Source: Pseudomonadota bacterium
GTDB lineage: Bacteria; Pseudomonadota; Alphaproteobacteria; Rhizobiales; Rhizobiaceae
Assembly: GCA_023390055.1 (NCBI GenBank)
Contig: JAEWDP010000049.1
Location: forward strand, 1 to 34,153
DNA length: 34,153 nucleotides
Direction of reading: 5' to 3'
Part shown: positions 13,742-21,569 of the stretch, one piece after another
Position numbering within the stretch: the stretch's first letter is position 1
Layout: each line of letters opens with the position of its first letter
The notes under the pieces: model-generated
What the model saw: only the letters and a program-made list of their open reading frames with translations
Database searches by the model: none
What the model was told of the DNA's origin: nothing
Made by a program: the position numbers and the translations under genes

Positions 13742-14863
13742 GTGCAATTATCGTCCATCCTGAAGCAGGAAAGACTTCTACCCGTTGCGGTGCTGATCGC
13801 CTTGCTGTTCTACAGCCTTGAACACACTCTGGTTGAAGCAGGCAAGGCGGTTTCGATTGTGGCCGCAGCAGTCCTCATCGCCGTCATCGTTCTGGCCTCC
13901 ACGCGCGTCGCCCACCACGCGGAGATCCTCGCCCGCAAGGTCGGCGACCCCTACGGGACGATGATCCTGACGACGTCGGCGGTTGCGGTCGAAGTCTTGA
14001 TCCTCGCCATCATGATGCGTAGTTCGGCCTCGCCAACACTCGTGCGCGATACGATCTATTCTGCGGTCATGCTGGACATAAACGGAATCCTTGGCCTTGC
14101 GGCGCTGCTGGGCGGCCTCCGGCACGGTGAACAAGACTACAATGACGATTCAAGCCGAACCTACAGCGCCATGATTTTGACCGCGATCGGAATCTCCATG
14201 ATCGTTCCCGAATTTGTGCCAGCGGACCGCTGGCACCTCTACTCGGCTTTCACCATCTTCGCGATGATCGCGCTTTACGCTCTTTTCCTGCGAATGCAGG
14301 TCGGAACACACAGCTATTTCTTCAGTTACAGCTATCCCGCAATGTCCAGCAAGAAGGCCACTGAGCAAGGTGTTCCTGCAGGTGAACATCATCCAAGCCA
14401 CGAGAAAGGCAGCGCTGCCTTTTCCGCCAGCGTCATCCTTGTCGGCGTGATCATCATCGGCCTGCTTGCCGAAATCATGTCGACGCTTTTCAATGCTGGC
14501 CTGGAAGGAAGTGGCGCACCGCCCGCCCTGATGGCGGTCATCGTCGCAAGTATCTCGGCTGCACCGGAAATCCTGACGGCACTGCGCGCTGCCTTGCGCA
14601 ACCGAATGCAGGCTGTCGTCAACATTGCGCTTGGAGCCTCCTTGTCGACCGTGATCCTCACGGTACCGGTCATGGAAGCGATCGCACTCTACACGGGTCA
14701 ACCGTTTCTCATGGCCATGACACCCGTACAGACCGTCATGGTCACGATCACGCTGATCGTTGCTGCCATCAACCTCAATGACGGCCAGACAAATGCCATA
14801 GAGGGGATGACCCACTTCGTCCTCTTTGCAACTTTCGTGATACTGACGATCATTGGATTATGA
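13742..14863 (+). CDS. ChaA-type calcium/proton antiporter (y4hA-like)
   Basis: Inner-membrane cation exchanger of the CaCA superfamily, 373 residues, with about eleven hydrophobic segments. The two homologous alpha repeats are visible: GTMILTTSAVAVEVLILAIM in the first half, with its glutamate, and PALMAVIVASISAAPEILTA with GASLSTVILTVPVMEAIAL in the second. A hydrophilic, His-rich loop (GEHHPSHEKGS, about residue 215) separates them. Such proteins exchange Ca2+, Na+ or K+ for protons. The start is GTG at 13742 with AGGAG six bases upstream. It is divergent from the DUF2188 gene. Ion specificity cannot be read from the sequence. Confidence 0.9.
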   Translation: MQLSSILKQERLLPVAVLIALLFYSLEHTLVEAGKAVSIVAAAVLIAVIVLASTRVAHHAEILARKVGDPYGTMILTTSAVAVEVLILAIMMRSSASPTLVRDTIYSAVMLDINGILGLAALLGGLRHGEQDYNDDSSRTYSAMILTAIGISMIVPEFVPADRWHLYSAFTIFAMIALYALFLRMQVGTHSYFFSYSYPAMSSKKATEQGVPAGEHHPSHEKGSAAFSASVILVGVIIIGLLAEIMSTLFNAGLEGSGAPPALMAVIVASISAAPEILTALRAALRNRMQAVVNIALGASLSTVILTVPVMEAIALYTGQPFLMAMTPVQTVMVTITLIVAAINLNDGQTNAIEGMTHFVLFATFVILTIIGL

Positions 14864-14937
14864 CACCTTATCAAAAGGTTGCAGATAAAATTGAATTCCC
14901 TATGACAAGAACTTGAATCAAATTCAGAAGGAGAAGC

Positions 14938-15030
14938 GTGGCGACCCGCATCAGATCTCGGTGGATTGGCCGCCAAGTTGAAATGAGACAGTTGCCATTA
15001 TCCTGGACCGGCCTAATTTGCTTAGGTTAA
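14938..15030 (+). CDS. Possible 30-residue small protein
   Basis: GTG at 14938 is preceded by a strong ribosome site, AAGGAGAA (14928-14935). It opens a 31-codon frame beginning MATRIRSRWIGRQ and ending LICLG, with the stop at 15028-15030. The N-terminal half is basic and the C-terminal half hydrophobic. The stop lies 14 bases before the DUF3597 start, so it could be a coupled leader peptide. No homology is recognised; coding status rests only on the ribosome site and position. Confidence 0.3.
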   Translation: MATRIRSRWIGRQVEMRQLPLSWTGLICLG

Positions 15031-15044
15031 CAGGAGAGACCACT

Positions 15045-15476
15045 ATGGGAATATTCGACAAGATCAAGAGCGCCATCTGGGGTGAAGCACAGGCAGCTCC
15101 CGTTCCAGATGCCGCTTCAGCGCCCTCATCGGCGGGCGCCCCCTCAGCCACCCCATCCACCAACCCCACGCCGGCGGCTCCGACCTCCACAGCGTCTCCT
15201 GCGGGTAGCACATCCGCGCCAGTGGATGTCGCACCGATCCTTGATGCTGCCGTGAAAAGGAACGGACAAAAGCTCGACTGGCGCCGTTCCATCGTCGACC
15301 TGATGAAGGCTCTCGATCTCGATTCCAGCCTTTCTGCCCGCAAGGAACTGGCCAAGGAACTGAACTACACAGGCGACACGAGTGATTCCGCAACGATGAA
15401 CATCTGGCTCCACAAGGCGTTGATGAAGAAACTCGCCGAAAACGGCGGCAAGGTCCCGGCAGACCTCGCCGACTGA
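15045..15476 (+). CDS. DUF3597 domain protein
   Basis: A 143-residue protein of unknown function. It opens with a conserved amphipathic segment MGIFDKIKSAIWG. An Ala/Pro/Ser/Thr-rich low-complexity linker follows (about residues 20-62). The DUF3597 globular domain comes last, with LDWRRSIVDLMKALDLDSS and ARKELAKELNYTGD. It ends ALMKKLAENGGKVPADLAD. The start ATG at 15045 follows AGGAGAG. It appears to stand alone between the antiporter and the dehydrogenase genes and has its own strong downstream hairpin. The domain resembles small helical LysM-linked modules in other bacteria, but no reaction or partner can be proposed. Confidence 0.88.
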   Translation: MGIFDKIKSAIWGEAQAAPVPDAASAPSSAGAPSATPSTNPTPAAPTSTASPAGSTSAPVDVAPILDAAVKRNGQKLDWRRSIVDLMKALDLDSSLSARKELAKELNYTGDTSDSATMNIWLHKALMKKLAENGGKVPADLAD

Positions 15477-15492
15477 TCAAAGGACCACATCT

Positions 15493-15525
15493 GGCAAGGA
15501 CCCGCCACGATGGCGGGTCCTTGCC
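15493..15525 (+). terminator. Long perfect hairpin after the DUF3597 gene
   Basis: GGCAAGGACCCGCC (15493-15506) and GGCGGGTCCTTGCC (15512-15525) form an uninterrupted 14-pair stem with a five-base loop, 16 bases after the stop. There is no U-run, so termination could need Rho, or the hairpin may protect the mRNA end. Confidence 0.5.
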
Positions 15526-15634
15526 ACGACGGGGACAGATAAAACTTGATGTCGTTTTGTACCGTCAACCCACGCGCCGCAGATGAAGCGCATTACCGGA
15601 CAACATCTGCAACTATCATCGAGGGAGAATTTAC

Positions 15635-16864
15635 ATGATGCGCCTGCCCCTGTTGTTACCTGGAAGCGTGCTCACAGCTGCACTTCTTCTTGTTTCGCCG
15701 CAGGCTCTTGCTGACACATCTCCAGCTGAATCAAGACCCCCTAATGCGCCGAACCAGGAGCCCGCATTTCCCGAACAGACCCGTGCACCACAGCCGGCCG
15801 TGATACCCGAAATCGACGCAGAGGTCGTCGCAAGGGACTTGCCGCAACTGTGGGCAATGGAGTTTCTTCCCGATGGAAGAATGCTGGTGACCGCCAAGGA
15901 AGGCGCCATGCACATCATATCAAAACAAGGTGATGCCGGCCGCGCAATCGAAGGCGTTCCGGAAGTCTTTTCCGACGGCCAGGGCGGATTGCTGGATGTC
16001 GCACTTGCGCCTGATTTCGAGACATCCGGCATGCTCTTCTTTTCCTTTTCCGAACCTCGCGATGACGGCAACGGCACGTCGGTGGCCTCGGCAAAGCTGG
16101 TAACCGACGATCAGGGGAGCGGATCGCTTGAGAACGTCACGGTGATCTTCCGGCAGCAGCCAGGCTATCAGGGTAATAACCATTTCGGTTCGCGACTGGT
16201 ATTTGGCTCCCAGAACGAACTCTACGTGACGGTCGGTGAACGCTCCGATCCTCAGCCTCGTGTACAGGCGCAGGACCTGGCAAGCGGGCTTGGCAAGATT
16301 TTCCGGATAGATGCAAGTGGCAGCGCCTTGCCAGACAATCCCTTCGTGGGGCAGTCCAATGCTCAGCCCGAAATCTGGAGTTACGGTCATCGCAACCTGC
16401 AAGCAGCGACACTGGACGGCCAGGGACGTCTTTGGACCGTGGAGCATGGACCACGTGGCGGTGACGAACTGAACCAGCCTCAGGCTGGCAGGAATTACGG
16501 CTGGCCGAAGGTTACCTACGGGATCGAATATAGTGGTGACCCAGTCGGCCAGGGCGTTACCCAGCTGGAAGGTATCGAGCAGCCGGTCTACTACTGGGAC
16601 CCGGTGATCGCACCTTCGGGCATGGCCTATTATGACAGCGATGTCATCCCTGAATGGAAGAATGCGTTTCTTATCGGCGGCCTTGGAACCCAAGGTGTCG
16701 TCATCCTTCACATGAACGATGACCGTGTGGAATTCGAAGAGCGCCTACCGCTTGATGCCCGCACACGCGACGTCAAGGTCGGCCCAGACGGAGCCGTCTA
16801 CGCCGTAACGGAAAGACGTGGCGGAGATTCGACAATCATCCGTCTGACAAAGGCAAAAGAGTAA
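15635..16864 (+). CDS. Exported PQQ-type aldose sugar dehydrogenase
   Basis: Soluble periplasmic six-bladed beta-propeller of the GdhB/aldose sugar dehydrogenase (YliI/Asd) family, which oxidises aldoses to lactones with bound PQQ. The 409-residue precursor has a signal peptide (LPLLLPGSVLTAALLLVSPQ, cleavage after ALA at about residue 26), then a Pro-rich linker (28-50). The conserved propeller motifs are LWAMEFLPDGRMLVTAKEG, GNNHFGSRLVF, VGERSDPQ, SYGHRNLQ, VEHGPRGGDELN and NYGWP. The start ATG at 15635 (or 15638) follows GAGGGAG. No PQQ biosynthesis genes are in the window, so the cofactor must be made elsewhere or imported. Substrate is inferred from family only. Confidence 0.9.
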   Translation: MMRLPLLLPGSVLTAALLLVSPQALADTSPAESRPPNAPNQEPAFPEQTRAPQPAVIPEIDAEVVARDLPQLWAMEFLPDGRMLVTAKEGAMHIISKQGDAGRAIEGVPEVFSDGQGGLLDVALAPDFETSGMLFFSFSEPRDDGNGTSVASAKLVTDDQGSGSLENVTVIFRQQPGYQGNNHFGSRLVFGSQNELYVTVGERSDPQPRVQAQDLASGLGKIFRIDASGSALPDNPFVGQSNAQPEIWSYGHRNLQAATLDGQGRLWTVEHGPRGGDELNQPQAGRNYGWPKVTYGIEYSGDPVGQGVTQLEGIEQPVYYWDPVIAPSGMAYYDSDVIPEWKNAFLIGGLGTQGVVILHMNDDRVEFEERLPLDARTRDVKVGPDGAVYAVTERRGGDSTIIRLTKAKE

Positions 16865-16895
16865 AAAAGGCCCGCCGGATTTCATCCGGCGAGCC
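16863..16895 (-). terminator. Terminator in the aatA direction, behind the dehydrogenase
   Basis: GGCCCGCCGGAT (16869-16880), loop TTC, ATCCGGCGAGCC (16884-16895): a 12-pair stem with one mismatch. A run of six A (16863-16868) precedes it, so on the minus strand the hairpin is followed by TTTTTT. It fits best as an intrinsic terminator for minus-strand RNA; it also abuts the dehydrogenase stop codon. Confidence 0.5.
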
Positions 16896-17166
16896 CTTCA
16901 ATGGAGCCGTCACCTTACGCTCATTTGAATTGCCGACATTGAGACGACAAACACCCCTCTGGGTAGATGCATTTCTTGAGACGAGCGCTGGCCACGGTTA
17001 GCGTGGCAAGGGTGGAATCCAGTTGAGAGAGCTCGGCATCTCTGCCACTCCCCAACGAATGTTGCCCGAAGATAGTCCCATCTTTGCCACCTCGAACACT
17101 GTCTGACTGGATCAGACAGTGTTGAAAGCCACCGGTAAACCATTCCCCGCGCGTGTGAGCTTCCAG
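16865..17166. other. Gap between convergent dehydrogenase and aatA genes
   Basis: No gene recognised. It holds two terminator-type hairpins (16863-16895 and 17095-17123) and a small stem GCCAC/GTGGC near 16990-17006. Confidence 0.5.
17095..17123 (-). terminator. Hairpin downstream of aatA
   Basis: AACACTGTCTGA (17095-17106) and TCAGACAGTGTT (17112-17123) form a perfect 12-pair stem with a five-base loop, 43 bases past the aatA stop. No U-run in the aatA direction. Confidence 0.45.
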
Positions 17167-18369
17167 CTAGCGGCAGGAACCACAGAAACGCTGGATACGC
17201 TTGCAGGCTTCTTCCAGTTGTTCTTCAGACGTCGCGTAGGAAATTCGGAAATTTGGACCAAGACCAAATGCGGAGCCATGCACGACCGCCACGCCTTCCG
17301 CCTCAAGCAACTCGGAAACGAAATCCTCGTCTGTTTCGATCACCTTGCCCGTTGGAGCAGTCTTGCCAATCAAACCGGCACAGGATGGGTAAACGTAGAA
17401 CGCACCCTCCGGCGTCGGGCATGTGATGCCTGTAGCCTGGTTAAGCATGGACACGACAAGATCGCGACGGGCTTCGAAGATCGCCTTGTTCGTTGCAACG
17501 AAATCCTGTGGCCCGTTGAGCGCCTCGACGGCTGCCCATTGCGCGATCGAGCACGCACCGGATGTCTGCTGTCCCTGGATCATGTCCATGGCCTTGATAA
17601 GAGCGAGCGGCCCTGCGGCATAGCCAATGCGCCAACCGGTCATGGCATAGGCCTTTGATACCCCGTTCATCGTCAACGTCCGCTCATAAAGCCGTGGCTC
17701 GACCTCAACCGGGGTCACGAACGTGAAGTCACCATAGGTCAGGTGCTCATACATGTCGTCAGTCAGGATCCAGACCTGTTCGTGCTTTACAAGCACGTCG
17801 GTCAGCGCCTTCAGTTCGTCGTGACTGTAGGCAGCGCCCGACGGGTTCGACGGTGAGTTGAAGATAAGCCACTTGGTCTTCGGTGTGATGGCCTTTTCCA
17901 GATCTTCGGCACTCAGCTTGAAATTGTTTTCCTGTCGCGTGGAAACGAAAACCGGCGTTCCACCGCACAGCGCCACCATTTCCGGATAGGAAACCCAGTA
18001 GGGAGCTGGAATGATGACTTCGTCCCCGGGGTTCAGTGTCGCCATCATCGCATTGAACAGGATCTGCTTACCACCGGTACCGACAATCGTCTGGGCAGCC
18101 GTATAATCAAGACCGTTCTCGCGTTTGAACTTTTTCGCAATTGCCTCGCGAAGCTCGGAAATACCTGAAACCGGCGTATATTTCGTCTCGCCACGCCTGA
18201 TGGCATCAACGGCCGCATCCTTGACATTGTCCGGCGTATCAAAATCGGGTTCGCCTGCACCAAGACCGATCACGTCGCGGCCCTTGGCCTTGAGCTCACG
18301 GGCTTTTTGGGAAACGGCGATGGTGGCGGAGGGCTTTACGCGTGAAAGGGCGTCGGCAAGAAAGGCCAT
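17167..18369 (-). CDS. aatA: Aspartate aminotransferase (class I, subgroup Ib)
   Basis: PLP enzyme of 400 residues interconverting aspartate plus 2-oxoglutarate with oxaloacetate plus glutamate; rhizobial AatA also acts on aromatic amino acids or prephenate. The fold-type I signature is complete: GLGAGEPDFDTP (36-47), the glycine/aromatic cofactor stretch APYWVSYPE (122-130), NSPSNPSG (171-178), aspartate in LTDDMYEHL, and the Schiff-base lysine in GVSKAYAMTGWRIGY (Lys239). An arginine in GPNFRISYATS binds the substrate carboxylate. The start ATG at 18369 (MAFLADALSRVKPSAT) gives the normal length; the ribosome site (AGGACGA) lies about 9 bases upstream. An open frame of 30 further codons upstream has no support. 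Monocistronic. Confidence 0.95.
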   Translation of the reverse strand: MAFLADALSRVKPSATIAVSQKARELKAKGRDVIGLGAGEPDFDTPDNVKDAAVDAIRRGETKYTPVSGISELREAIAKKFKRENGLDYTAAQTIVGTGGKQILFNAMMATLNPGDEVIIPAPYWVSYPEMVALCGGTPVFVSTRQENNFKLSAEDLEKAITPKTKWLIFNSPSNPSGAAYSHDELKALTDVLVKHEQVWILTDDMYEHLTYGDFTFVTPVEVEPRLYERTLTMNGVSKAYAMTGWRIGYAAGPLALIKAMDMIQGQQTSGACSIAQWAAVEALNGPQDFVATNKAIFEARRDLVVSMLNQATGITCPTPEGAFYVYPSCAGLIGKTAPTGKVIETDEDFVSELLEAEGVAVVHGSAFGLGPNFRISYATSEEQLEEACKRIQRFCGSCR

Positions 18370-18430
18370 TATCTTCGTCCTGGAGGTCTGTTGAACAAGG
18401 TGAGGCCGCGCGCCGGCCCCGCCCACAGGC

Positions 18431-18459
18431 TGTATGTCGAATGAATGGCAGGGTTTCAA
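18431..18459 (-). promoter_or_regulatory. Candidate aatA promoter
   Basis: On the minus strand, TTGAAA (18459-18454), a 17-base spacer, CATACA (18436-18431). Start expected near 18424, giving a leader of about 55 bases. Confidence 0.45.
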
Positions 18460-18604
18460 GCTGAAAGCGTCAAAAGGGGTACGTTTCAGTCAAGAACATC
18501 GATCCATGATGCATGTTCACCGCTTTTGCCCGACTGCCCAAAATCCGCCCTTGTTGGATTGCCTCCTGCCCTTGAGGATAAAACAGGCAGGCTGGAGACG
18601 GTAA

Positions 18605-18922
18605 ATGTGCATCAAGGACGCAGGAAGAACGCGACAATACACACTGTTGCGGTCTACGAATGTTCGCACCATCACAGCATTTTGCGCTTGCACGCCGATC
18701 GCCCTGGCACTGGCTGACAGATCCCTCGCCGCAACAACCGCGACGGTTTTGCTTGCCTCCGCCCCAGACCTGCCGATATCAGCCAACATCACGCATCAGT
18801 GGCTTATGTTCATGCTTCTCCTTGTAGGCTTTATCGTCATGGCCGGCGGTTGTTTCATTCTTTCGCGACGCAGCCTGCGCGATGTCCTGAATGCCGAGGA
18901 CAAACGGACCGAACACATGTAG
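18605..18922 (+). CDS. Small hypothetical membrane protein
   Basis: A 105-residue protein I do not recognise. Two hydrophobic stretches are visible: about residues 22-52 (ITAFCACTPIALALA and following), which could be a signal peptide or membrane helix, and about 66-86 (LMFMLLLVGFIVMAGGCFIL), a clear membrane helix. A short charged C-terminal tail follows (SRRSLRDVLNAEDKRTEHM). The ATG at 18605 is preceded by CTGGAGACG at a suitable distance, and the base composition is like that of its neighbours. It lies alone between aatA (divergent) and the EamA transporter gene. It could be a small membrane adaptor, but nothing in the sequence tells its function. Confidence 0.6.
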   Translation: MCIKDAGRTRQYTLLRSTNVRTITAFCACTPIALALADRSLAATTATVLLASAPDLPISANITHQWLMFMLLLVGFIVMAGGCFILSRRSLRDVLNAEDKRTEHM

Positions 18923-19034
18923 TCCGAGGAAACGGTTGAAAGTCCGGGCACTTGCTGGAGCATGGCTTGCCTGCTAGTGCATCGATCCTGTCCCAGGCAG
19001 CTTGCCTCACACAAACCCTTCTTCAGGCGTTTCC

Positions 19035-19931
19035 ATGACGCGCATTCAAGCGAACCTTATCCTGTTGCTCACGGCTGCCATCTGGGGTGGCGGGTTTGTC
19101 GCTCAGTCGACAGCCATGGACAAGATCGGCCCCTTCTGGTTCGTCGGACTTCGTTTCGCGATTGCGGCCCTTGCGGTCCTGCCATTCGCCTGGTTGGAAG
19201 CGCGCAGATCCAGCCTGGAACTTCGCGGCAGCGACTGGTTGTCGTTCGTCTATGTCGGGCTGGCCCTGTTTGGCGGAGCCATCACCCAGCAGGTCGGGCT
19301 CTTGACGACGACCGTCACCAATTCCAGCTTCCTGACCGGCCTTTACGTCGTCTTCGTGCCGATGATCTCCGTCCTGGCCTTCAAACAGCATCCACACTGG
19401 ATCGTCTGGCCGGCAGCCGCCATGTCCTTGACTGGGATTTTCCTGATGAGCGGCGGGCAATTGGCCAACCTGACGACCGGCGATCTCCTCAGCATCATCT
19501 GTGCCTTTTTCTGGGGCCTGCAGATTATCCTGGCGGGGCGGTTCGTGATGTCGAGCGGGCGTCCGCTGGCGCTCTCCTTCACGCAATTTACAGTATGCTC
19601 CCTTCTGTGCCTCGCCATTGCCCCCTGGACGGAGAGCATCAGCCTTGACATTGTCTGGGCCTCTGGTCGCGAAATTCTCTATGTCGGCCTGATTTCCTCC
19701 GGCCTTGCCTTTGTGCTGCAGGTCATCGGGCAGCGCTATACCACGGCGCCGCAGGCCGCAATCTTCCTTTCCAGCGAAGCGCTTTTCGGCGCTTTTTTCG
19801 GTGCCATCATTCTCGGAGAACTACTGCCGCCTGCAGGATATGTCGGTTGCGCCATCATCTTCGCAGCAATGCTGATCGTCGAGATCGTTCCCCAACTGAC
19901 ACGTCGAAAGCAGGTTCCAGCTGGATTGTGA
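19035..19931 (+). CDS. EamA/DMT-family permease
   Basis: Inner-membrane transporter of the drug/metabolite superfamily, 298 residues, with ten hydrophobic segments in two EamA repeats. The first begins LILLLTAAIWGGGFVAQS; the second begins around LLSIICAFFWGLQIILAGRF. The end of the first repeat has the typical TTTVTNSSFLTGLYVVFVPM, and the end of the second has QAAIFLSSEALFGAFFGAII. The family exports amino acids or other small metabolites; no substrate can be given. I favour the ATG at 19035 (MTRIQANL), although its ribosome site is weak. An in-frame TTG at 19002 would add 11 residues. Confidence 0.9.
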   Translation: MTRIQANLILLLTAAIWGGGFVAQSTAMDKIGPFWFVGLRFAIAALAVLPFAWLEARRSSLELRGSDWLSFVYVGLALFGGAITQQVGLLTTTVTNSSFLTGLYVVFVPMISVLAFKQHPHWIVWPAAAMSLTGIFLMSGGQLANLTTGDLLSIICAFFWGLQIILAGRFVMSSGRPLALSFTQFTVCSLLCLAIAPWTESISLDIVWASGREILYVGLISSGLAFVLQVIGQRYTTAPQAAIFLSSEALFGAFFGAIILGELLPPAGYVGCAIIFAAMLIVEIVPQLTRRKQVPAGL

Positions 19932-20372
19932 GCCCATTCTTCAGATTTTTTTATTGATCGTCAAAACGGCACAGGAACGAAGGATTGGAACGAAAAACTA
20001 CTGGAAAAAGCACAAACAACGCTATTGTTCTACTGAAAGTCCTCTTCCGCATGCAACTTTTGTCTTGATCAGACCAAGACCCGCCTGTGTCAGTCAGATC
20101 GATCTAAAACTTTTTCTTGCCAATCTCAGAGAAAGACAGCACTCTATGGCCGTTCGGGCAATTTTCGAGCATGGGAAGACCTATAAATATATGCGCTCCG
20201 GAGGCGTTAAAACTTCGGGCGGAGTTCTGGGGGGACAGGCTTCAATCTTTCCATCCGGCTACCGCGGTAACGACAGGGACCCTTTCTTAAAGCTGCCTGC
20301 CGCCCACCCTTCGGGGTGTTACTGTGATGCTGTCCGTCTGTAGCCACGGATAGAAAGATAAGGACCTGATGC
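19932..20372. other. Long leader/gap before the cold-shock gene
   Basis: No protein recognised in 441 bases. An AT-rich TATAAATAT at 20182-20190 may be the -10 region of the cold-shock gene, which would give a leader of roughly 180 bases. The presumed leader contains a hairpin with a TTCG tetraloop, CACCC-TTCG-GGGTG (20305-20318). A long structured leader is typical of cspA-type genes. Confidence 0.4.
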
Positions 20373-20588
20373 ATGGCCGAAACTGGCACTGTAAAATTCT
20401 TTAATACGGACAAGGGCTTCGGCTTTATTAAACCAGACAATGGTGGCGCCGATATCTTTGTTCACATCTCAGCTGTACAGGCTTCCGGCCTGTCCGGTCT
20501 CTCGGAAAATCAGAAAGTAAGCTTCGACACGGAACCAGATCGACGTGGAAAGGGCCCCAAGGCCGTAAACCTGCAGATCGACGGTTAA
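20373..20588 (+). CDS. Cold-shock domain protein
   Basis: Single-domain CspA-family protein of 71 residues that binds single-stranded RNA/DNA and acts as an RNA chaperone. Both RNA-binding motifs are intact: RNP1 KGFGFIKP (14-21) and RNP2 DIFVHISA (27-34). It starts MAETGTVKFFNTDKGFGF. AAGGA (20360-20364) lies eight bases before the ATG. It stands alone, with a long leader and a strong terminator, the usual layout for CspA genes regulated through mRNA structure. Whether it is cold-induced or constitutive cannot be read here. Confidence 0.95.
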   Translation: MAETGTVKFFNTDKGFGFIKPDNGGADIFVHISAVQASGLSGLSENQKVSFDTEPDRRGKGPKAVNLQIDG

Positions 20589-20615
20589 GCCAAGGAAGGC
20601 TTTCTATTCGAGTTG

Positions 20616-20643
20616 AAGCCCGGCAGTCATGCCGGGTTTTTTT
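20616..20643 (+). terminator. Intrinsic terminator of the cold-shock gene
   Basis: CCCGGCA (20619-20625), loop GTCA, TGCCGGG (20630-20636), then seven T. The outer AAG/TTT can extend the stem. Its end overlaps the stop codon of the convergent metallo-hydrolase gene. Confidence 0.88.
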
Positions 20644-21298
20644 ATGCGCGCTCGATCCCTCGAAGGAATGGATTTGTCCGGCGCTCATCACCAATACGGC
20701 CCCCAGGTCCATGTCCGCAAAGGAACCCTACATCATCGCCAAGTGGCAGCACCTTGTTGCGAATGGAGGATAAAAGGGTTTCATGATTGCCGCCTGGAAG
20801 ATCCGTGCGTCCGATCGAACCATTGAACAGGACATCTCCTACCTGGGCAAAGCGTTCCTCGCGGTCGAAATAGATCACATGTCCGGGGGCATGCCCCGGG
20901 CAATGGAAAACTTCAAAGACATGCCCACTGAAGGACACCTGGTCTCCTTCATTCAAAAAACGATCGGGCATGACGTTGCGAACCGTCATCGCAACACCAT
21001 ACATTTTCGCCTGTGCCTCAAGCCCTTCAAGCAGCGGAAGATCATCCCTGTGGGGGCCGATGACCGAAACACCGAGCTTCTCCCTGAGTTCGGCCGCACC
21101 TCCAGCATGGTCAATATGACCATGTGTCAACCAGATTTCCTGGACACTGATGCCGTTGCTGGTAATGGCGTCGAGGATATTTTGAGTATCCCCACCAGGA
21201 TCGATAACGACACCCTCCTTGGTTTCATCATCAAACAGGATCGTACAATTTTGCTGGAACGGTGTCACCGGAACGATACCGGCCTGTAATTTGCCCAT
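20642..21298 (-). CDS. Glyoxalase II-like metallo-beta-lactamase-fold hydrolase
   Basis: A 218-residue metal-dependent hydrolase of the GloB/YcbL group, probably acting on thioesters such as S-lactoylglutathione or related glutathione adducts in the cytoplasm. The binuclear metal site is complete: THGHIDH (58-64), HCPGHAPGH, the bridging aspartate in QVGDVLFNGSIGRTDLPGG, and the last histidine in FLCGHGPGG. At about 218 residues without the C-terminal helical domain of classical glyoxalase II, it fits the YcbL type. The start ATG at 21298 (MGKLQAG) is preceded by GGAG; an in-frame GTG four codons upstream is less likely. Convergent with the cold-shock gene, with which it shares the terminator. 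Confidence 0.92.
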   Translation of the reverse strand: MGKLQAGIVPVTPFQQNCTILFDDETKEGVVIDPGGDTQNILDAITSNGISVQEIWLTHGHIDHAGGAAELREKLGVSVIGPHRDDLPLLEGLEAQAKMYGVAMTVRNVMPDRFLNEGDQVSFSGHVFEVFHCPGHAPGHVIYFDREERFAQVGDVLFNGSIGRTDLPGGNHETLLSSIRNKVLPLGDDVGFLCGHGPGGRIGDERRTNPFLRGIERA

Positions 21299-21569
21299 GG
21301 TCAACTCCACAACGTCGCAGATGACCTATAACGGCATCTGTCGGGAAAACAATGCTGACCGGACCCCCCGGCTGTTGCAGACCAGCGGCCGACTGCGCCT
21401 TGATTTTCCGCATTTTCCGGCTGACTGACCTTCCAGAAGGCGCGCTGCAGGATACTCAAATGCAACGGGAATCTTTCCCATCCGACAATAATGGTCACTC
21501 TCGCGGTTTAAGGGAACGACATGGCCTGGGCAAACGTTCTCACCTTGCTTGAATATCAGGAGACGACCA

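Noticed and set aside
17119..17658. A 179-codon plus-strand frame over the 3' part of aatA
   Set aside because: Mirror of conserved aatA codons; no family resemblance.
21460..21552. A 30-codon frame before the SH3/DUF1236 gene
   Set aside because: Ribosome site is weaker (GCAGGA) and the hydrophilic sequence shows nothing coherent; less support than the small frame at 14938.
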